From the NCBI GenBank assembly GCA_001910725.1, contig MJGA01000003.1, positions 248,001-312,000 of the forward strand: DNA of 64,000 nucleotides, in the 5' to 3' direction. Source of the DNA: Phanerodontia chrysosporium (lineage: Eukaryota > Basidiomycota > Agaricomycetes > Polyporales > Phanerochaetaceae). The position numbers and the translations under genes are program-made. Of this stretch, positions 43,571 through 56,322 are shown piece by piece (position 1 is the stretch's first letter; each line of letters begins with the position of its first letter). Under the pieces are notes generated by a model, which saw nothing but the letters and a program-made list of their open reading frames with translations, was not told the origin of the DNA and did no database searches.

Positions 43571-46163
43571 ATGGGCAAGTCTCAAAAGAAACGGCAGATG
43601 CGCAGGCACAACCCCATGCGTGTGCCGGACTCGCATCTGCCTAAAGGCCTTGATTCCGCTTCGGCATCCTCGTCAAAACGCGAGGCCATTCTGCCTATTA
43701 TGCAGAAGGCACGTCTCAAAGCGACATTGTGGAACTGTACGCTGACCTCCGGTGTAGATGGAAAGCCCAGACGCGGCCGAGCGCAAGTGGGCCTGTGTAG
43801 CTGTCTCAAACCTCATTCAAAATGACCCATCCACGCGTCGTCTTCTGCAAGGGAAGAATATTGTCGGTTCTTTGATCACCAGGCTGTCGGATAGCGAAGA
43901 AGAGGTGGTTGTGGAAGCAGCAGGCTCGCTTCGGTGAGTGCGCCACACCACAACGGGTGAACTTACGCTTATCCTTGACTTCCAGCAATCTCTGTGTCGA
44001 CGGCGGTTACGATATCTGCGCCGAAATGTACAACAAGCACATCCTTTCCCCTTGCAGACGTTCATTCCCAAAGTACGCGCCTTGCGATTCTATGTCTATT
44101 CACTGGTATTAAGGTTGGCGCTATAGATCTCCAACATCCTGGCACAGTACTTGGAGAACCCCAAGACAGCACCGGAAAACGCCCAAAAGCTGGTATACGA
44201 ATTTGCTGATAATGTCATTACGATCCTGTGGTGTCTGTCGTGAGTACCATCCCGCGTTCAAACGCAGGAGGAATTCAAACTAAGAAAGACCAGAGAGACC
44301 TCGAACAAGGCCTTGAATGCCATCAATCAGATAGGACTGGTCCCATTCCTCATGTCGTTCCTCGGGTCGAAGGACAGACTGCCGCTATCTACCGTCACAT
44401 CCGCAGGTATGTGGAGCGAAAGGCGAGGTCCACTGCATATCTCACTAACACCGCTCTAGCGCAATGCTTGTACGTTCTAACCGACGACAACCCGCCCATC
44501 AGCGACGAAGTGCGGTCAAACGGAGAGTATACCGCCTGCCTCCTTGCTATCGTGCGAGGAAACGAAGAGACAAGAAAACCTAACGGAAAGGGCAAGGATG
44601 TCTCAGACGATCGGGAGACTACACTTCGTGTCCTCTGCACAGGTAAATGCAATTACTGCGCATTGTATTCACTGGTCGCCTGACAGCGTTTTCTAGGCAT
44701 CTTGAAAAATGTATCGCCAATTCCTCCCCGTCAATAGCGGCAATGGTGGATATTGACAGCGAACTGATATTGCCTACGTTACTACCGGTGATTTCCTCGG
44801 TGTCCTTACCCGAGATTACACAGAGCGTCCAGGAACTGATTGCGCAAGAGGTGTGATCAATTTGTTCTCTTGCAAATCTTGTACTCAATTTAGCCAATAG
44901 GACGCCGTACCAGCGATGGAGAAGCTGTCCCTGAAGGGCGCACCAAAAGCGACCACAAGAGTCCTGCGGAGGTCGAGCTAGAGCGACTAGAGCGCCGTCT
45001 GCGAACGGTACAACTCGCCATCGAGATTCTCACTGGCGTGTCTGCGACACTGCCTGACCCTGAACCGGAGGCTGAAGACAGCGATGCACGGGACGGTACG
45101 TAAATAGCAAAAGGTGTTAGTCGCTCAACTCATTACTGATGTGCTTCTCAGACGGTATGGATGAAGACGGTGACGATGAATCCGAGGGCTCTGACGAAGA
45201 GGTCGAGATTGAGCCCCACCCCCAAAAGACTGCTGCGCCGTCAGCGCTCCCATCCATCGTCGAGCCGCTTCTTGCACTTATCCAACCTACGCCGCTATCG
45301 TTCCCACCCACGGCCGGTGCGGCGTCACCGCATCCTCCGACAACCTCGGCGCTGAGCGCGATCCATATCTGTGCTCTGGAGTGTCTCAATAACATATTCC
45401 TGTCGCTAGCCTCCCCTGCGCAGCTCCAGACGCGAGGATTCGCCTCCGACGCCGATAGAGAGGCTGGCCCGAAAATCTGGGACGCGGTGTGGCGCGCTCT
45501 TGGCGCCGTGGGAACCGACGTCGATGGCCCAGGTCAAGAGCGGCGACGGGACATGTGGCAGATTGGTGTCGGAGTGCTGTGGGGCGTTGCTATCCTGTGG
45601 AAGGGCATCCTTGTGAGTGTTTTGCTCTTGGGTCGCTCATTGCATTCGCCGGGTCGTATCTCACATCCATCTTCTCAGGTGCCCCAAGTGGAGCAGGTCA
45701 ACGTTTTGATACAGCTCTGCACGGCAGCATCCGACCCGGCAGTGAAGGTGAAGTGCATTGGCACCTTGGAGTGTCTCGCACAGCATCCACAGTCTATTGA
45801 TGGCAATCGGGTACGCCAGCTCTTCTCTCCACCCCTTGCTGTGCATCGCTGACCCGTGCTCTGCCGCAGGTGATATCGCAGTTCCTTGTCTCCCTGCTCG
45901 CACAACCAGCAGCTGTGCCCACGGAGCCCCTTCTGCAAGCAGCAGCCGCGATGATCGATATTTACTCGGACGAGACGGTGCCATACGACGTCGTCTTCCG
46001 CGAGGGCGGGTACCTCCAAACCCTCACCGCAGCCGTGGAGCCCGTGCGCAAGGTCGTCCGCGGCATTGATCGCAAGCGGGAACGTGACCTCCGCCGCCGC
46101 GGCGAGGAGGTGCGGGACAATCTCGTGGCGTTCATCGAGTACCGTCGCGCTCTTCGGCTCTAG
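43571..46163 (+). CDS. syo1: Syo1-like symportin (ribosomal protein co-import adaptor)
   Basis: ARM/HEAT-repeat adaptor that imports Rpl5 and Rpl11 together with karyopherin Kap104. Exon 1 (43571-43708) gives the basic leader MGKSQKKRQMRRHNPMRVPD and ends at IMQK. Intron 1 (43709-43757) is 49 nt with a GC donor (GCACGT) and leads in phase to MESPDAAERKWACVAVSNLI. Then QGKNIVGSLITRLSDSEEEV, NLCVDGGYDICAEMYNKHI, SNKALNAINQIGLVPFLMSF and AQCLYVLTDDNPPISDEV form ARM-like repeats. An acidic loop (DGMDEDGDDESEGSDEEVEI) and later repeats (HICALECLNNIFLSLAS, KVKCIGTLECLAQHPQSID) lead to ERDLRRRGEEVRDNLVAFIE and TAG at 46163. One base appears missing in a C run near 44050. The match to the known family order is good. 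Confidence 0.82.
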
Positions 46164-47154
46164 GCAGCCAAACCTCATCTGACTGAGCAAGGTCGTCTGC
46201 GTAAACGGTATGACGCCGACGCTGGGTGCGCGGCTGCCTCGGACGCGCGACCCTGGCTCGATCGTAGTAAAACGTTGTGCATGTCTCAGATAATGTGACG
46301 TCTCCGGGGTAGATTTCTCCTTAACCGCCAAGGTGTGAAGTACAGCTTCTCTGTGTCCTCCGGCTGTGTGCGGGGCCGTGGAAGGGTGGTCCATGAGAAC
46401 ATTCGTCGACCAGAGCAGGCTAGGGTACCCGGTGTCGCGAGTGCCTGGGCCAAGAATAAATGATCGCCTGTCGCATTGCTCTCTCGTTTCGTGGAGTTTG
46501 AGGGCGTTCAAATCAGCAATCTTTTCTGCTGTCAATTCATTCCGAACGCGTTAATCTGAGTCGTACGCCAGTCAGACAGTATTGTCCGCCCGAGAGATAC
46601 TCGCTGACCATCGTGGACCCTCGGGTCCCCTTACGTATTGACGAGGCTGGCCGTGGCGGCACTGTAACAATCATTCACTGGGCGCATGACTACTATACCG
46701 CAGTCTCAAGAGTATTCTGATGTCGTAGCGACGTCGTCAAGTGTGCATCGAAATATGCATCCAGATAAACTGGGGTTAGGTGATGTGGTCTGCGAGCTGT
46801 ACGCCAGCAATTGTTTCACAAGATGCATTTCTTTTCCGCCGATGTAGCAGGATGAGTTGAAGCTGCTCGATCCGGATTAAGGTGAGTGCCTGCCATTTCG
46901 GGGCCAGGGCACGGTAGCGGCCACGTGACAGCGCGTTATGGGCGCGTTTCTTCTCACGGTTCTGATCAACGCGTCTCTTCTCGCCGTCGCCGTTTTCCGC
47001 ACCTTCCTCGACGTCGGCTACAGCGAACTCGGCTTGCTCGACAGCTGCAGCACCTCTCTTCCCTGTCTCACGTGCACTCACCTGTTTGGCTTTCGTACCC
47101 TGCGCTTGAGAACAACCAATTCATTACCGACAACCTCCACTCAACCTTCTCGTC
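46164..47154. other. Intergenic region between Syo1 and TPX2-domain gene
   Basis: About 1 kb with no supported gene. It holds the Syo1 3' region and the TPX2-domain gene promoter; the leader just upstream of 47155 is CT- and CA-rich. Confidence 0.45.
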
Positions 47155-50100
47155 ATGGACGACTCCGATACATCTTTTCAAATACCTACTGCATCCTCCA
47201 GCAATCTACTTGCAGACGACACAATCGACTTTTTGGATGGCGTAGATGCAACTCTCGCGACCCCTGCGGCTCCTGCACGCAAGAGAGCTGCCAAGCTTGA
47301 CGCACCGTTGACCCTAGGAGAGCTCACACCACGGTCTAGAAAGTCCAGAGCGACACCGCAAGTAACGCTGCGACGATCTCCCCGCAAGCACCGCGGTACG
47401 CCCGCAATCCCATCGCCGCTGAAGAAGGCTGTCGCTGCCGATATGAGTGCTGCCATGGATGACACACTCTCACCGTTCAAGCGGCCGTTGGACCAGTCCT
47501 TCCAGATCCCCTCCATGATGAATGCGACCACGGACCTCCTTATGATGGACGATGGTGACTCGATGTTTGGCAAGGGCCCGGACGCCAGCTTTGGAGAGGG
47601 GCCTGCCCCCGTAGCGATGCAGAGCACTCAGGAGGCTCTGCAGCCCTTGTCGCTCAGCGAGCTGGAGTCCCCTGCGAAGGTTCCGCAGCCCTCGCCTACG
47701 ATCAGATCAATGTCGCCACCGGAGCAGAACGCAGATGAAAGACGCACCCCTAATCCGGCAGACAGATACGAGCGTCCACGTTCGCCGTCGCCTGTCCCGT
47801 CGCCCACTCTCTTCTCGACCCTGCAAGAGACGGCCGAGGCCCTCCCGTCCGAGGCCGTCGTAGAGCAGCCTAGACAATGCGAAGTCGAGGTCGTGCCAAG
47901 CTCGCCGCCGCCACAGCCGGTCGAAGTGAACAAGCCCACCTCGCACGGTTTGATTAATTTGCCTGTTGACGGGCCATATGGCGACATGGTTCCCGCGGAG
48001 TCTTCGTGGCCGGATGCGACTGAGGAGACATCTCCTGCGCCTGGCGTTGCACATGCACACAGTCCAGCCGCTGAGGCTCCCGTATCTGAAGCGAAGCAGG
48101 AACCCGTGAGTTTCGACATCAGTTTAAGGTTCCAGGCCGTCCATACTGACTGTCCCTGATCTGCGCCCGTAATTGACATTTCAGGCTACTCCTGCTGCTG
48201 GTGGCGCCGTGAAGCAGTCAAGGCGTCGAAGTTCCATTGCGGCGCGTAAGACCGCAGCAAAGCCTAGTAAGAAGTCTGGCACACAGCGACGGACTCGCGC
48301 ATCTTCCGTCGCCACAGCTGAACCTTCGAGCAATGTATCGAATGCACACGCTGGACCGTCTTCCCAGGGCTTTAGTGCTGTCTCAGAGTTGGACGCTGTG
48401 CCCGAACTTGAAGTACCATGCGGCGGAGAACCCCCTTCCGACATCACCGAGTAAGTGACCTGCATAGCTATGCGTGAAGTTCATAGAACGGCGCGTGCTC
48501 ACGATAATTTCCATGCATTGCTCCATCTAGAATGCCTCCCTCGTGCGACATGCTTGTAGATCCATCCGTTTTCCCCAGCGTTCCCGCCTCGGAGTTGCAG
48601 CGGGACCAAGAGGAAGCCAAAGCCCAAACCCCCGGTACACTTGACAGCCCTGCGGACGAAGACCGCGATCTAGATTGCCCTTTCATCCAGGAAATGCACG
48701 CCGCCGAGGTGCCTGTATCGCCGACCAATGTCAGTCCCGTACCCGAGCGGATAGACACCGTGGAGGAACAACGCACCCAAGAGCACAGTGGGCCGTCTGT
48801 CAAAGTCGAACAAGTGCAGGATGACTGCATGGACGTCGACGTATTGGAGCAGACGCCTCAAGTGCCAGCCTTGCCTGCGGTCCCCCTTTCCCCGATGCGT
48901 CCGGCCACTAAACGCTCGGCATCAGCAGCAGAGAACGACCTGCCGGAAGCAGAGCCGCTTCGCAAGAAGGCGAAGGTTGCACCATCGATCAACGCGGCGC
49001 GTGTGGCGGGTGGGCGTACGAACAGTCGTACGACACAGCCGAGGGCAAAGCCTGCTGGCGCAGCTCCGACGTCCACCTTGGCTGCAAAGCGTTCGGTGCG
49101 CGTCCTGCGGTCCTCGCGCTTGAAGAACGCCTCTGCCGCGCCTTCTTCTCTGTCAAAGTCGTCCGGCAGCGGAGGCAACGCCGGGCTAACGTCGAGCGGG
49201 AACAGCACTGCGAGCAGCCACGTCGGTGATAACTCTGTCTCGGCTAATACACAGAAGCCTTCCACCAAGTCCTATGCGGCTGAGAAGCCTCCGACCGTGC
49301 GCAGTCACCTGACGGCGTCGTCTAGCAGCAGCAAACTGACTGTGCCGGTGCCATTCAACCTGCACGCTTCCGGGGCTTCTTCTGCGCAGGCACACCTCGC
49401 CGCAGGTCAATCAGTCGAGGGTGCACATGCTGCGGGGAAACAACGGCATGCTCCGCCACCAGCCCCAGCAGCGAAATCAATGGGACACAGCGACGGGAGT
49501 ACACAGATGCGCAAGGCAGTTCGAATGCCGATCCCTGAGCGACTGGTGAGTACCCTGTGTTTCATATCCACTGCTCCAAAGCACTTCAGTTCGTTCCCGC
49601 ACGGGACTTGGCTGGCGGGTGCGTGCACGGTCCTGTGCCCGGCGTTGCGACCAACTTTTACGTATCTCGATCACTGCCCTCCTCACTTGACACTCGATCG
49701 TGTTCCAAATCAGCGCACATCTCTATTATCCGTTGCTTGTTCCTGTCAAACTCTGTTCATTTCGCATGAACGCAGGAAAACTGCTCATCTCTGGCAATTA
49801 CTGACCGTAATGTGCATCTCACTCCAGACCGCCTCTCACCCGGCCGCCGCTGCAGCTGCACCGGGAGCACCTGCACCTGCACCTGCAGCCCCCGCAAAAC
49901 TGACGAAGCCGATCGAGTTCCACTTCCACTCGGAGGCCCGCATCGAGGCGCGCAAGGCCGGGGACGGCAGCAGCACCGCGAAGCGGCCGCGCGACCCCGC
50001 GCTCGCGGTCCCGGACTTTGCGGCGCTGCAGGCGCGGCACGCGGAGGCGGTCGCCGCGGGGCGCAGGCAGGGCGTGCACCCGACGGTGCCGGTGGCGCCG

Positions 50101-50328
50101 CCGCTGCGCACGGAGGCGCGTGCGCAGGAGCGCGAGCGGTTCGAGGAGGCCCGCCGCGCGCGCGAGGCCGAGCTCGAGCGCCAGCGCGCAGAGGCCCGCC
50201 GTGCACAGGCGCAGCGCGAGGAGGAGGAGCTCCGCGAGCTGCGCCGCCGCGCCGTCCCCAAGGCCCACGAGGTCCCCGCGTGGTACGCGCACGCGCCGAA
50301 GCGGTCGCACGACGACGCGCAGACGTAA
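47155..50328 (+). CDS. TPX2-domain microtubule-associated protein
   Basis: Large, mostly disordered protein with a C-terminal TPX2 domain, a spindle and microtubule-binding module that in animals activates Aurora A. Exons 47155-48105, 48185-48450, 48531-49545 and 49828-50328 sum to 910 codons plus stop with every junction in phase. The N-terminal 750 residues are Ser/Pro/Ala-rich with basic patches (RSRKSRATPQVTLRRSPRKH, RRRSSIAARKTAAKPSKK) and acidic islands. The TPX2 part starts KPIEFHFHSEARIEARKA, continues with the charged helix ERERFEEARRAREAELERQR and ends in the signature ELRRRAVPKAHEVPAWYAHA. The last intron is long (282 nt). The last exon is much GC-richer than the earlier ones, marking the left border of the GC-rich island. 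Aurora regulation is only an inference. Confidence 0.78.
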
Positions 50329-51310
50329 GGGGGGCCCTCCGCCCGCGCGCGCCCGGGGGCGGTGCGGACGCGTCCCGCCGGCAGCGCGGACGAGACGGGG
50401 TTGGGCCCTTGGTCCCGCGGGGAGGGCGACCGCGAATCGGGCGGGCTTCCCTTTCGCTCGCGCTGTGCTCGGAGGCACGCTCCGGCTCGGTTTCACACGC
50501 ATCCTGCGATCGAGGGCACCGATGGGTTGCGATATGTGGCTTGTTGGTTGCTGGCGGGGACAGGTGACTGGGCTGCGAGGGCGTGCGACGCAGAGGACCA
50601 CTGCTTTACGTGAGCTGTCTGGTGGGATCGCGAGATCGTGGAGAGGGAGGCGTCGAGGCACAGCCCGTTCGGACGACCGCAGTGCGGGCCAGGTCAAGAG
50701 CAGGAATGTCCGGCCGAAGAAGGCAACCGTGTATGAATGCGGTACACATGTCCTGTTTGTCCTACGTGTATAGCTAGTGATCAGATGTGTCGCACGCCCG
50801 CGCCTGACATCGGCGAAGTGAAAAATTTCTCTTCACTTTGTGTCCTTCCCAGTACCACTGTCGCAGCGAACGAGGAGGGAAAAAAATGGCAAAAGAGTGC
50901 GTGTGACGGGCACACGACAGGACGTCGGAAGGTGCTCGAAGGCGAAGGCGAAGAGAGGGCACGCGCGAGCGCCGTGCGAAGGTGCGAAGCAGGACTGAGC
51001 AGCAGGGGGACAGGCCAAGGGTCCTGGCGGCGGCTTCTGTGGGGGTGGATGTCACGATTGCGTACAGCGGGGGCCCCGGCAACGTTGCGGGGTCGCGCGC
51101 GCCACCGGGTGGCAGCGCGGGTGGCGTCGAGAGTGGGCGTCCCTGCCGGGTGCCATCCCCCGCGCACCGATCGCACACCCGAACGCTATCGCCGTGGCTC
51201 GCGCAGTCCGGACGCCATAGGCTCGTAATATGTGGCACGGTAGTGTATTGGGAGTGTGTGCGAGCCACAAGAGAGGGGGGCACATGCGCATGCACGCTGC
51301 CAGCTGCAGA

Positions 51311-51327
51311 ACGCGCGCGCGCGCGCG
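51311..51327. repeat. CG dinucleotide repeat
   Basis: About eight consecutive CG units, part of a dense CpG stretch. Such runs can adopt Z-DNA. Confidence 0.6.
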
Positions 51328-52489
51328 GGGGCTGGGCTCGCCGGGCCTAACGGAGCTGGCAGACACGGCACGTCCAGGGTTCGTCTCAGGGCCGCCACGA
51401 CGCAGCGCGGGGGCTTCCCACGCGCCACGCGCGCCACGGACGCCTCGCGCCTGCACGCGCTAGCTGGACGCCGCGGCGAGGGGTGGGATGTCATCACGCG
51501 CGCACAGCCCGCCTCGTGCCCGCACTGCCCAGCGCGCGCGCAGCGCGCGGCCTGGCGCTGCCGGGTGGCATTAGTCCTGAGGCGCGGCGCGCAGAGGCAG
51601 GAGGGGCGATCGCGCGACATCCCAGCGTGCCGGGTCGCGTCCAGGCTGCGAAGGGAGGGCGCCACCAGACTGCCATGGCACCGCACTCTGTTGCGCGCGA
51701 TCAGACATACGCAGCGGCCGCCCGAGGCGAGCGTATCAGAGAGTCGGAGGCGCACACGGACGCGCTGCTGCTAGTGTAGAAAAGCGTGATGCATAGGATG
51801 GGCACGCGCAGGCCGGGTGCAGGGACGAGGAACGCACTGGTGCTGCGTCACAGGGCACGTCGCGATTGTGCACTTGCGGGTGCACCAGGACGCGCCAAGG
51901 GCGACTGGTCCGACGCACGCAGCGGGCGCAGAAAAAGAGATAATATAGAGCAGGCCGCCCCGAGGCGAGCTAGTCTGCACTGGGAACAATGTGGTGCGTG
52001 GCGTCGTGGGGGGCCAGGCGAGCTCAGACAGCCTTTGGGCTGACAGCGGCGACGGCTAGAAGGCGTCGGCCAAGAGGGCGCGGCAGGTAGGGCAGCGGCG
52101 GGCACGTGCGCGTCCCAGCGAGGCTATCACTTGCGCACCGGACGCGGACGCGGACGACGTCAGCTGGAGCGCGCTAGCCGCCGCGAATGGCAGGTGCGCG
52201 CCTCGTGGCGCGTCTCCTGGGGTCCGGATGTCCGGCCGCGTGCTGCTGCGCACGATCGGCGAGCGGGAGACCTGGGGGACCACGGGAGACGGCCCCGGTC
52301 TCGGTCGGCGACAGCGCGTCGTTGATGGCCATCGCCTGCCGAATGGGCTTAGCACGCCCGCTGGGTGCATCTCAGATCGCCCTACCCCATAAATCTGAGA
52401 TAAGCCGTTTATTCCGGTGACGAGATATCATGCGGGGCAGGCGCCCGCTGTTGAGGGTTGTTTGCGACTCTGTGTTACAGACTTCGCGC

Positions 52490-52669
52490 TCTGACTTGTC
52501 CTCGACCAGCTCCTCCGTAGCTCTCTCCCTCTCTCCTAAATGGAAAACATTCCGCCGTCCCTGCCGAACCCCTCCTGCTTAAATACCTCCCCCTCCTCCC
52601 CTCCGATCCCTCCATCATCCGCCGACTCCTCCTCGCATTCCAACTCGTTTCGCGTCTCACTCATCCGCC
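52490..52669 (+). promoter_or_regulatory. Pyrimidine-rich leader and TATA-like motif
   Basis: A CT-rich stretch runs up to the ATG of the small Cys/His protein, with a TTAAATAC motif at 52579-52586, about 85 bp before the ATG. CT-rich leaders of this kind mark strongly expressed genes in filamentous fungi. It contrasts with the surrounding GC-rich DNA. Confidence 0.45.
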
Positions 52670-52837
52670 ATGTACGCTGCACTCTCCATCCACACCTCGT
52701 CCATTGCACCCGCCGCACCCGTCTCCCAACACAGCGGCTCCCACACAGTGTGCACGTCCTCCGTGACCCACAACGCGCCCCAGTGCTGCCACTGCGGCTG
52801 GCGCGGCGACCACGCCCCCAACTGCCCCTTCAGGTGA
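52670..52837 (+). CDS. Small Cys/His-rich protein (55 aa)
   Basis: Short open frame from ATG 52670 to TGA 52835-52837. It begins MYAALSIHTSSIAPAAPV, a Ser/Ala/Thr-rich half, and ends with a compact Cys/His cluster: QCCHCGWRGDHAPNCPFR. The spacing C-x2-C-x6-H-x3-C (CHCGWRGDHAPNC) could bind one zinc ion like a small knuckle. There is no signal peptide or TM helix. The ATG follows a CT-rich leader with a TATA-like motif, which supports expression. The terminal AG|GTGAAC could also be a splice donor, so more exons are possible. I do not recognise a named family; I infer a real gene from leader, composition and cluster. Confidence 0.5.
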   Translation: MYAALSIHTSSIAPAAPVSQHSGSHTVCTSSVTHNAPQCCHCGWRGDHAPNCPFR

Positions 52838-53170
52838 ACGCACGCACCCGCGCTGTACTATAGCCTCCCATTGTATCCAACTCGTCGCTGTGAGTCGCCC
52901 CGCGTCCGCTTCTCTCTCCTGCGCTTTGACACTCATGTCCGCGTCCCAGCATCGCTGTCTATCTATTGCTTCGACCATGTTTTCTTGCAACTCGATATCG
53001 CTTGTACCACCACCACCATCACCACCCACACCGCTCTACTGCAATCTCTCGCACGGTCTGTCCACAGTTGACGACCTCTAATACCTGTGCGCGCCGCGCG
53101 CCGCCTCTGCGGCCCGCGCACGCAATCCGGAGGTGGGCCCTCCGCTGGGGCGCCCACGGAGGAGGAAGGG

Positions 53171-53190
53171 GGACGGACGGACGGACGGAC
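53171..53190. repeat. (GGAC)5 microsatellite
   Basis: Five perfect GGAC units within the GC-rich island. Confidence 0.9.
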
Positions 53191-55292
53191 GCGCGGGCAT
53201 TGGGGACGAGGGGCCCGCAGAGGTGTCGGCAGGGGTCGCACGTCGCAACGGACGCTGTTGGACCAGGAGCGGGCGCAGGCGCTGTGTGCTCTTGCAATCA
53301 GTTTGGTCGCTGTTCCCCCACACCATCCCATTGCACCGCATCGCTGTATCATGCATTGCATCACTCCACGATACCATAATTCCGGAAGCACGCTGTTCTC
53401 TCTCTCTCTCACACTCTTGTTTCGCGTTCTTACCCTACACCGCCTGTGTGTTGTACCATATACACATCTCTGTATGATATATCCGCGACGTTTTCTACTT
53501 GCTCTCTCTCTCCCCTGCGCAGGCGGGTGGCCTGCGTGGGCATGGATCTTATCTGTGCAGATCAGGTGCGTGACCGGGGGGACGGGCATGCGCGCGCGCG
53601 CAGGATGACGTGGTGAGTCTGTTTCCCCGCATTCTGTAAGCGGGCTTCGCCCTGGCCTTCTCGAGCTCGGCTTTTGCTCACCAGAAAGTCCGCTTGCAGG
53701 TGATCCTCCCGTCCCTGCCCCCTGCCGGTACACGAAAATAATGCGGTGTCGCATGCTCTCGCCAGCACAATAAAGGGCCCCCGTCCGTCGCCATAACAAT
53801 ATGGCGAGTCGCCTCGCGGACAGTGCAGCGCCGCTCAGTTGTCGCGCGATCGCAAGGGGCGGCAAGGCACACCGCCGCGCTCGGGAGAGGAGCGTCGAGC
53901 AGCCGAAGCCCAAGAGAAGGAAAAACACCCGCGGCACGCCCTTGTTCTTTTTGGCACCGGCACGCAGGCCCGCGATCCCGAGTGCGCTCCGTGCAGAAAC
54001 CATTCGAGCAGCTTGGTCGCACCACGTTCCGTTCTAGCAGACGAGCACAGAATCGAGGGTCCCCTCCCCCGCTCGGCTGGTGCTGCTGTCGTGCGGGCTT
54101 CGCTGGTGCGCTGCTCCTGCATGCGCGCGCGTGACTGGCTCCCTGCGAGGCGTCGCTTCGCGGCGGGCGCACACGCGAGGGTCAGCTGACCGTCCGCGCG
54201 CCCTCTCCATCGCACGCGCCGCCGATGCTCGCGCACCGCACCGCGAGAGCCCGCGGTGCCACCCAGGCACCAGCACGCACCCAGAACATACACAACCCGC
54301 GGCACGCAGGCAAGAAAGAGACCCTGGGCGAGAGGTCCCGTGGGGGCGCCGGCGCGAGCAGCCACGCGCTGCGTGCTCCTCCTCCCGGAACGGACGGCCG
54401 CAGCTTATCGATGGGCAGCCCGCGCGCCCGCGTATGGACGACCCTCCCGCACGCCGGGCCCGCCCGCTCGCTGCGTGCAGCGGCGCTGCAGCAGCCCGCG
54501 GAAGCGCTGTCGAGCGCGCGATTGAGGCTGCGATGGAGCCGAACTGGGCACGTCCCGAGGCGTACGCAGCGATGTGCCCAGGGGGTGCATGCGCCGGTCA
54601 TCAAGAGCCACGAGACGCGCGCCGTGCAGGCGACCCTGCACTCCGAACGTGTTCCCATGGCTCGCCCCCGTGGTTTGCCCGTCGCCTGCAGGCGCACCCC
54701 CTCCTTCCTCCTTCCGCGCGCCGAGCCTAAAGCCGGGCTGCGCCCTGCGCCGTCTTCTCCCGGCTTGCCCTTTTGGCCCCCGCATGCCCCGAGGGCACCG
54801 GGGTTTCGTTGGAGACGTCAGCAGTACGGCTTGCTCGTGCTCGTGCTCGCAGACGTGCGAATCGCACGTTCGAACGCACGGCGCGTACGAGAGCCGGTCG
54901 GACCTGCGGCTGCGCACCCTTTGGCCGGGCTGTGCCGCGCAAGCAGAGGAGCCACGGAGGACACGACCCTTTGCGCACAATGTGGCCCCGCGGGGCATGG
55001 GCACGCGCGCGCGCGCCGTTGCTCCACTGGCCGCCGCTTGCCGCGGGCAGGGTGTGCCCCCCGGGGACGCGACAGAGATGCTCCGGCTGGCGTTGCGCGA
55101 AGGGTGAACTGAAGGGGATGGGGGCCCTGCGCAGGGGATCCGCGGTGGTTCTTCTCGGGCGGGGGACGAAGGGGCCCTGCGTGTGCTCGCGCCTTCTGCG
55201 CGGAAAGCGTTTGCGACGGAAGCGTTCTGCGCGGAATTCGTCCGCGCGAGGTGAAGAGAGACGCGGGTGTGCGCGCACGGTAGGTGCAGTCG

Positions 55293-55310
55293 GTGTGTGT
55301 GTGTGTGTGT
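55293..55310. repeat. (GT)9 microsatellite
   Basis: Nine perfect GT units followed by a GCGTGCG transition. Confidence 0.9.
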
Positions 55311-55716
55311 GCGTGCGACGCTTGGTGGCCCGCTGGCAGGCCGTTCGCAGAGGCATTTTCGTGTGATCAACCCCGTAGCGCGTTCTGGCGCGAAATCGCC
55401 AATGACATCGATGTTGCAGCACCGGCTTGCTCAGCCACCCTGGGCCAATCCCGCGCGCCCGCCTTCGGGCTGGGAGAAGCACGGGTCTGCGTGTGACGCT
55501 GTGAGATCGCGGATGCCGCTTGCGGAGATGGGGCACGCCCAGCGAGTGACGATCCCCGTTCTCTGCCGCCTTACCGTGGCGCCGGCGCCGCCCTGCTGTC
55601 GCAGCGGCAGCGCGGATATTGCCACACAGACCACAACGGCTGTGTGCGCGTGTGTAGGATCCGAGAGACACCCATTGTGCACACGGCGAGCGGAGATGAA
55701 CGGGCGCAGCTTGCCC

Positions 55717-55736
55717 GTTCGTTCGTTCGTTCGTTC
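55717..55736. repeat. (GTTC)5 microsatellite
   Basis: Five perfect GTTC units in the GC-rich island. Confidence 0.9.
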
Positions 55737-56203
55737 GCTTGTGCCGCGGAGGCATCCCAGCGGCTTGGATCCGCGCGCAACGATCACACTCGAGAAGGAA
55801 AAAGCAAAAAGGAAGGCGACGTGGCGGCATCGCACGGCGGTGTGTGGACGTCGCGTCCGGAGGCGCGTGTTGGTGAGACGACGGACACGGCCCGCACCGT
55901 CGCGCGTCCCTGCGCGGAGAGCCCAATCTCCGGCGCGCGCGCGCACGCGTGTGCGTCACACTGGCGGCGTCCAGCGTGGTCGCCGTGTTTCCGTGCGTCT
56001 GCTCTGCAGGCGGCACCGCGCGTCGCGTCGCAGGTGCTACGCCGCCGCGTACCTGCCTGCCCGTCCGCTGTCCGCCCGCAAAGAGAGTCACGCAGGCGAT
56101 TTTTTTTTGTCTCTGCGCGGTCTCCGCAAGACGGAGCCTGCACGTCGCTGAGGGCTCCGCGGGATCGTCGTGTCCCGGAACTGGTGTCTGCATTCCTCGC
56201 ATT

Positions 56204-56220
56204 TTGTTGTTGTTGTTGTT
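56204..56220. repeat. TTG trinucleotide repeat
   Basis: Five or more TTG units following a T run. Confidence 0.8.
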
Positions 56221-56322
56221 TCTCGTGATCCCGCTGGGTCGACTGCTGCTGCTGCGCAACGGAGTGCCTGCGCCGCACACATGATGGGCCCCCCGGCAAC
56301 AAAATGGCGCTCCACAGCCTGA

